A stretch of 64,000 bases of DNA from Cunninghamia lanceolata (taxonomy: Eukaryota > Streptophyta > Pinopsida > Cupressales > Cupressaceae): positions 992,001 to 1,056,000 of the forward strand of contig BSBN01000445.1 of NCBI GenBank assembly GCA_027924645.1, written 5' to 3'. The translations under genes were made by a program, and so were the position numbers. Under the pieces are notes generated by a model, which made no database searches, was not told the DNA's origin, and saw only the letters and a program-made list of their open reading frames with translations. How positions within the stretch are numbered: position 1 is the stretch's first letter; every line of letters begins with the position of its first letter. Shown here one piece after another: positions 57,476 through 64,000 of this stretch.

Positions 57476-59048
57476 CCCTAATGCTAATTAGGTCTGATCA
57501 AGTGTTTAAAATAAGGTTTTTCCAAGTGTTCTTATTCACTAATCATTAAACCCTAATTACACCTTGTAATAGTAATTGACTAAATTCAGAGATGAAACAA
57601 ACATAATAGATCATAGAAATGTAGAGAATAAGGTTCAGAGATCATCCACCTAGAAACTAAGGGCTAACTAGACTAGGGCACCCGCTCATTAGTCCTACAA
57701 CTTCCCATCTACAAAAACCTTCTATGTCAGATGTCTGGTAACCTCCAGTAGCTCCCAAATCTCAGAGAAACTACCTAGTTGGACTAGGGTGCCTGCTCAT
57801 TAGTCCCAAAAGTGTCAGGATCTGGAACTCTAAAATTTAGTGACAACTATATTTGTAATATCCATCTTTATATCACTCCTTTTCGACGTATCCTATAAGA
57901 AACTATCTGTATCTACAAAAGAAGGAGAAATATGTAGCGGCTATATAGGAGCTTTCCTTAGTCAAGCCCCATTTTTTGTATTCCTACCTTAATAATAGCT
58001 AGAGATAAAGATTTGTAGAAGTGTATGCAAACCTAATAAAGTGTATGTAGAAATATCAAACCCAAGATGTCTCAATCAAGGGAATATCAATAAGTTTCTT
58101 CAATTCAATGAACAAACACAACTTCACCTTAAGGAGATGAAAGTAATGAAGATTTGCATGAACAAGAAGGCGAATCAGCAATGTCCACGAAGGATGTCCA
58201 AACTCGATGTTGGAGGCTTCAACCCTTCTCCCGATCATGCAAAAGGTGTACAAACCATAGGAAGAGCAAGATAGTCTCAAGATCTTGATTCCTAATCTCC
58301 ATCCATTGTCTCCATGATAGCAAATTCAAATAACTTTCAAAAGCTTCAACAAGTCACTGATCTTTAATGGTAATTTTAGTAGAGTTTTGGCATCAAGTTT
58401 ACATATAGATTGTGTGTGATAAAATGATTTTCAAATGTGTTTAAATATCTAACCTTAGGAAATTTGAATTTTGAAATAACATCTCGATATCACGTGAAAA
58501 CAAAAATTTGAAAATAGAATCCTAAGATGCACGACAGGAGCTAACACCCCGCCGAGATTAAAAATCCCAAAAAATGGGGCAAGACTAGGGTGCAGGCGCC
58601 CAAGTCTAGTCCCTCATTTTTCAACCAAATCTACTTCTAGGGGGTTCCAGGGACCCATAATCCAAATTCTCTTTCTGGGTTCAATCAATAGTTATCTCAG
58701 AAAATGAACATTTTTCAACTAAACACAAGTCAATCAGGGTTTCAGGAAGGCCAAAAACAAAGAGGCTAAAAGGAAACCAAACGCAAGGACCTAAATTGAG
58801 GGAAATTGTACCATACCATACAAGAGGACAATTTCTGATGTAACAACTCCAAGGGATGCAACAATTTGATATTCATTAACATAAATGAATAGAAAGATCA
58901 CTTGTGATTTACAATGAGGTAGTAATCCATTTTTCAATCCATTTAATATGCACAAAATATATAAATGATCTCACTAAATGTGAGATAGAATCATGAGGCA
59001 AGCCAAAAAGCTACAAAATGTGCTAACTTAATGCTCAACAAATTTTAG
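57476..59048. other. unassigned flank of D, no gene
   Basis: Should be the other side of the D insertion site, but I cannot join it to element B or any family here. Motifs like CTAGACTAGGGCACCCGCTC (about 57671), GGACTAGGGTGCCTGCTC (about 57781) and, in longer form, near 58586 recur from 6950-7075. A 77-residue open frame at 58041-58274 has no recognisable features. Probably old LTR or leader sequence. Confidence 0.5.
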
Positions 59049-59871
59049 TCACGGACAGAGGGTTCACAGAATGAACTTTCCAGGCCGTGCAGCAAGAGTA
59101 AACATAATGGAAAAAACTCAAATATAGATTACAATGAATGATCCAAATGTTTAGTATATCATGTATTCAGAATGCTCATATGTGGGCTTATAAACTAGGG
59201 CTCACATGACTGAATTCCAATTATAACAGATATGCAAGATATGACAATGAAGTGCATATCTGAAAAGAATCAAACTACCTATCTTATGAATTATACTAAC
59301 TGACTTCCTAATACATCCTAGATATATATATATATATATATATATATATCATTTCCAAGCTCAAGAGATCCTCTGTGTCAGCCAAGAAAGGTTACAAACT
59401 CCAATGAAGGAATGTAACATGTAGAAACAAATAGATCAGCCTTAAACAGCTAGTAATGCTCCGTAAATGCATCAAACTTGGTGTGGACCACAAGGAAGGT
59501 CTATTTGATCATTACATGCTATGTGACATGTTCCACTTAGCTCAGAAAGTCATAGAAGTTCTCCGCAAACCTTCTCCTTCAACTAACTGTCTGTATGCTC
59601 TGCTTTGTGAAAATATGTGATCTTCTGATAGCGATAACTTTTAGTAGACAAGTCCAAATGAGCTAAAATTTGGATATGATGTAGATGATGATGTTTAGAT
59701 GCTAAATCCTACTCCATGATATTTGAAATGAAAATGCAGAAAAATATGGTACAAAATGCTAAAACTTCTACTGACTGAACTGAACTGGAAAATGAAAGAA
59801 AAAACCAAAAGAATGCAAATATTTTTTGGTTGATGCAAGATTGCTCTGCAACCTAGGATGCTCCTGCATTA
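59049..59871 (-). repeat. 3' LTR of C2
   Basis: Homologous to both C LTRs over its length. It carries an expanded (AT)14 microsatellite at 59322-59349 where C has a short ATATATAT. GTGAGCCCTAG lies near 59190 in reverse. Confidence 0.83.
59322..59349. repeat. (AT)n microsatellite
   Basis: About 14 AT dinucleotides without interruption, inside the C2 LTR. Confidence 0.97.
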
Positions 59872-59903
59872 GACACCCAGGGTTGTTGAAAAAAGTGAGT
59901 CCC

Positions 59904-60240
59904 TCACTTTTCTAGGGCTAGAGGAAAACCAAGACGGTCCACCTCAGCCTGAGAAATCCAAGTTGAATCTTCTTCCAGTCTGCCTTTCCACTTTACCAAA
60001 TATTCTGTGTATTGCTTGCCTCTGGTGCTGCATCTAAATATGTTGTCCAAGATGTCTTCTATCTGCTTTGGTTGTTGTTGTGGTAACTGATACTTCAAAT
60101 TATCTTCAATGTTGTCACTTGATTCTCCTTCATGATATTGATATAAGTCTGCAATGTTGAATATAGGCTATATACCCAATGTCTCTGGTAGCTCCACTTC
60201 ATATGCATTTCCTTAATCAAATTTCTTGAGTATCTTACAT
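59904..60240 (-). pseudogene. chromodomain of C2
   Basis: An open 64-residue piece (59904-60098) with IFRCSTRGKQYTEYLVKWKG and STWISQAEVDRLGFPLALEK, ending at the polyprotein stop. The aromatic cage-like Tyr/Trp and WKG are present. Upstream linker (FNIADLYQYHE) has a stop near 60168. Confidence 0.88.
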
Positions 60241-61180
60241 GTTCCAAACTTCTTGATCTTCAACTTGTTATATGTGCCTATTGGAAATCTCTCTTTTCTC
60301 AGGTATACCATCACTTCATCTCTAATTGAAAATTCTTTGTGTCTCTTCTTCTCATCTGCTTTCTTTTTATACTTATTATTCATCTCCTCCAAATGCTTCT
60401 TGACTTGATTATGCACTATTTCCATGTATTCTACAAATTCTTCTGCTTTTGCACTTCTCTTATTCTCTGTACTGATATCTCTCAATTCTACAACTCCTCT
60501 AGGGTTTACTCTAATTACAATCTCAAAAGGTGTCTTCCCTGTACTCCTGTTCGCTGAATTATTGTATGCAAACTTTTCTTGTGATAGAATTAGATCCTAA
60601 TTTCTTACCTTCTCTCCTACTAAACATCTCAACAAGTTACCCAAACTCCTATTTACCACTTCTATCTGTCCATCTGTCTATGGATGAAATGTTGAGCTAA
60701 ACTTTAGGTCCGTCTTCATCTTCTTCCACAATGTTCTCCAAAAATATCCAATGAATCTTGTATCCCTATCTGAAATTATTCTCTTAGGTAATCCATGCAA
60801 TCTCACAATCTCCTTGAAAAATAAGTCAGCAACATGCACTGCATCATTTGTCTTCTTACAAGGTATGAAATGTGCCATCTTTGAAAATCTGTACACCACT
60901 ACAAATATAGAATCATGTCCTCTATATGTTCTTGGCAATCCTAATATAAAATCCATGCTTATGTCTTCCCAAGGTCTCTTCGGTCCTGTCAAAGATTTGT
61001 ACAAACCAATATTCTGACTACTTCCTTTTGCAACTTGACATGTTCTACAACTTTGCACAAACTTCCTTACATCCTTATATATCTGAGGCCAAAAGTAATG
61101 TTCACTTACGAAAGCCATTGTCTTGTCAATTCCAAAATGTCATGCCAATCCACCACTATGTTTATCCTTTATCAAATTGT
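60241..61180 (-). pseudogene. integrase of C2
   Basis: Zinc domain ([17 protein letters not shown]) and core with Asp in ISMDFILG and Asp in [11 protein letters not shown]; a stop follows FSSTFHP near 60680, before the Glu region. VVVDRFSKM reads VVVYRFSKM. The C-terminal part is open at 60213-60485 (RHKEFSIRDEVMVYLRKERF). A conserved W in RPWEDISMD is TGG here but TGA in C. Confidence 0.87.
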
Positions 61181-62600
61181 CTCTCATTGAACTCCTAGGT
61201 ATACACAATTGATTTCCTTTGAATAACGTATCTTCATGAATGGAATAATCTAACCACTTACTTCTATCTGTTCCAACAGGTTCCTTGTATGCTTTCCATG
61301 GTTCTACAAAATCAAGATCTTCTTCATACATACACCTCAGTTCCTCAAAACCTAATACTTCAACTCTCATCTCTGTCAGCAAATTCCTTATTCTACTCAA
61401 TACATCGGCAACTTTGTTTGATTTCCCACTCCTATGCTTCAATACAAATGTACAACTCTACATGAACTCTACCTATCTCATATGTATTTGATTCAACTTT
61501 CCTTGATTATTTAAATATTGTAAAGCTTGATGATCTGTATACAACACAAATTCCTTAGGAAACAAGTAATGTCTCCACTTCTTCAAAGCTTAAATTATGG
61601 CATAAAACTCCTGATCATAAACTGCATATCTTCTGCTTGCATCATTCAACTTCTCACTGAAATATGCTACTGGTCTACCTTCTTGACTTAACATTGCTCC
61701 TATTGCATTTCCACTTGCATCAAAATCTACTTGAAATACTTTGTTAAAATCTGATAATGCTAACACTGGTTGCTCTGTCACTTTCCACTTCAACAATTCA
61801 AAACTTTTATTTTCTCCTGATATCCACTTAAATTCCTTTCTGTCACCTCGCATTGTCTCCGTCATCGGTGTGCATACTGAACTAAAATTTCTAATGAACT
61901 TCTGGTAGAAACTAGCTAATCCATGAAATGATCTGACTTCCCCAATGCTCTTAGGTGTTGTCCACTCAACAATTGCTCTAACTTTCTTAGGGTCTATCGT
62001 CAATCCTTCCGCAGAAATCACAAATCCCAAATATACCAATTCTTCCTTCATGAAACTACATTTCTTGATGTTTATCAACAATTTCTCTTCTCCCAGTCTC
62101 TGCAATACTTATCTCAGGTGCCACAAATGTTCTTCTTTTGTCTTACTAAAAATTAGAATATCATCCAAGTATATAATAACAAACTTACCCAAAAATTTCT
62201 TCAAAACTTCATTCATGAATCTCATGAAAGTACTCAGTGCATTAGTCAATCCAAAAGGCATCACTAACCATTCATACAGTCCTTCATTTGTCTTGAAAGT
62301 AGTCTTCCATTTATCTCCCTCTCTGACTCTGATCTGATGGTATGTAGTCTTCAAGTCTATCTTTGTGAAATAATTTTCTCAACTCAAACAGTCCATAATA
62401 TCATCCATCCTAGGCAATCGAAATCTATACTTAACTGTGATCTTATTGATTGCTCTAGAGTCTGTACACATTCTCCATTCTCCATCCTTATTCAGTGCTA
62501 GCACTACAGGTAATGCACAAGGGCTCAAACTTTCTCTGATCAATCATTTCCTCAACAACTCTTGTATCTATCTATTCATCTCTGCATTTTCTATTGGTGT
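61181..62600 (-). pseudogene. reverse transcriptase and RNase H of C2
   Basis: RT pieces at 62109-62354 ([22 protein letters not shown] near 62160-62171) and 61590-62105 ([38 protein letters not shown]). RNase H ends with HRSGKSNKVADVLSRI (61390-61442). The RNase H start has Asp changed from C's VDCDA to VDFDA but the active-site Asp kept. Stops near 62110, 62380 and 61590. Confidence 0.87.
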
Positions 62601-63240
62601 CATCTGTGTTTCTTTGTTAGACAAACTAGCTCAAGGTATAAGATCCATATGATGATTGATACTCCTAATTGGTGGCAACCCTTTGGGTACATTATCTAAT
62701 ATGATGTCTTCATACTCTGTCAACAATTTAGTTATCTCTCATGGTTGTGATTCCTTAGTCTCTATACTTAGGGTTCCAAACTTCTTAGGAATCAAAGTAT
62801 AACACATATTCTCATGTCTCAAATCATCCAGAAATTTCCTTCCATCTACCAAACAAATTCTAGCATTCCCACATACTTCACTCTTAGGTTCATCTTCCAA
62901 AGGAATCAAGGTGATTTTCTTCCCATTAGATACTATAGTGTAAGTATTCTTTCTTCCATCATGTATAGCTTTTCTATCATACTTCCATGGTCTACCCAAC
63001 AATATATGACATACATCCATCAGCATAATATCACACAATACTTCATCATGATAAGATCCAATATGAAATTTTGCTAAACATTGTTCACTCACCAGTACCT
63101 TGTGTTCATCCTAAATCCATTCTATCTTGTAGGGATTAGGGTGTTTCAATCTCTCCAGTTTCATCTTAGTCACCATCTCATCTGAAACCAAATTATTAGT
63201 ACTACCACTATCAATGATAACCTTACATCATTTACCTCCT
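62601..63240 (-). pseudogene. protease and RT leader of C2
   Basis: 62739-63092 is open and holds CHILLGRPWKYDRKAIHDG, the segment broken in C, then [20 protein letters not shown]. The protease active-site region lies just right, near 63205, in degraded form (VIIDSGSTNNLV read on the minus strand). Confidence 0.8.
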
Positions 63241-64000
63241 GATTTACATTTGGTCTGGAACAAACTTTTCCTTTGCAGTGGTTTCTCAGTTGTCTCTACT
63301 TGAAATAATGCTTCCTCATGACTAATGATTCACCTTTCTCTAGTTTTCCAATTGAATTAGGTGATCCAACAAGTTCTCCTTCTACATAAGTTATTCTTGC
63401 ACTGTTCTTTGTCTTCTTTCTTGTACTTCCTTGATGACATTCAAATGCTCTGTGTCCTTCACCTCCACACTTAAAACACGTTCCTCTAAATGTTCTCTCA
63501 TCTAACTCTCTTTCATCTCTCCTATACCCTTCACTCCAGTAATTATGATTCCCACTACAGGAGAAATTTCTATCATCTCTCTAGTATGAATTGCTATCTC
63601 TATCTTCCTTCTTGAATGGGCTATCTTGTTTTTTCTACTCCACATATGATTTTTCTCCTCCGAAATATGTCCTACCTCTCTAAAATTTACCTCCTCTTCC
63701 TCTCTATCTTTGCACTCCTAATTCTTATTCAACTTTTCTTCAACTTTTAGGGCAAACTGATATGCTTCTTCTATTGTTGTCATCCTTACCAGGCTCAGTT
63801 CTTCTTGAATGTTCAATCTTAGTCCATTGATGTATCTTGCCACTTTCTTCTTACTTTCTTCACTATGTCTAGTCCTTATGATCATATTATGAATTCTTCA
63901 GTATACTCCACAGATTTCGTCTTGTGTTTTAGGTTTTGCAATCTCTTCAATAGTTCCAACTCATAGTTGGCATGTATAAATTGATTCTTCAACATTGTCA
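63241..64000 (-). pseudogene. gag of C2, partial
   Basis: The zinc knuckle CFKCGGEGHRAFEC is at about 63435-63478. Further right are the Arg-rich segment and the capsid end (LRLNIQEELSLVRMTTIEEA at about 63770-63830). The frame is interrupted by several stops. It continues beyond the window. Confidence 0.82.

Larger units (their letters stand above)
59049..64000 (-). mobile_element. element C2, second chromovirus copy, partial
   Basis: Minus-strand relative of C: 3' LTR at left, then chromodomain, integrase, RNase H, RT, protease and gag going right. The window ends inside gag, so the 5' LTR is not seen. The LTR end differs from C (ACTGCACCA is replaced), so the left boundary is approximate and no target duplication was found. 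Confidence 0.9.

Noticed and set aside
58041..58280. Overlapping 77- and 74-residue frames on opposite strands
   Set aside because: No motif, no neighbour support, and both are short; coding cannot be shown.

Overview
The window looks like intergenic plant DNA built almost wholly of LTR retrotransposons inserted into one another. I see no host protein gene, rRNA, tRNA or CRISPR array. Evidence for a plant: Ty3 elements of the Tat type with two RNase H domains, a Ty3 chromovirus with a C-terminal chromodomain, Tnt1/Tork-like Ty1/copia pol, TGGTATC (initiator-Met tRNA) primer sites, 5-bp target duplications, and decay dominated by C-to-T/G-to-A changes. A large-genome seed plant such as a conifer is plausible but cannot be proved here. 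Family letters (A-G) are mine.

Layout. 1-4019: part of Tat-like element A, minus strand. 4020-6866: plus-strand Tat-like remnant without pol, ending in an LTR. 7396-16163: 5'-truncated copia element (Copia1, plus), split by a complete minus-strand copia (Copia2, 8973-15100, duplication TTGGT/TTGGC). 16164-22186: degenerate minus-strand Tat element B, abutting the Copia1 LTR end and split by solo LTR G (16736-17973, duplication GGAAG). 22187-57475: one minus-strand non-autonomous LTR element D, bounded by perfect CCCTA duplications and stretched to 35 kb by four later insertions: A (22210-37828), chromovirus C (39351-45808, duplication TAGTG), solo LTR F (46030-47589) and non-autonomous element E (52480-56869, duplication CACAC). 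With the insertions removed, the two D LTRs are 1553 and 1552 bp. 57476-59048: unassigned non-coding DNA with a TA-rich tail region entering the next element. 59049-64000: a second chromovirus copy, C2, minus strand, running off the window.

Almost every coding region is broken. Where two copies can be compared, many stops are CAR to TAR or TGG to TGA, as expected from cytosine deamination of methylated, silenced DNA. The most interesting items are: the D/E pair of pol-less elements, which share an unrecognised second ORF; element A, whose 3' half is a mosaic with an 840-bp tandem duplication at a 5-bp microhomology, inverted gag and pol pieces, and a leader repeat that reappears inverted near the 3' LTR; a G-patch-like motif between protease and reverse transcriptase in the Tat-like families; stops shared between separate copies; and LTR F, which looks like a recombinant of two LTR families.
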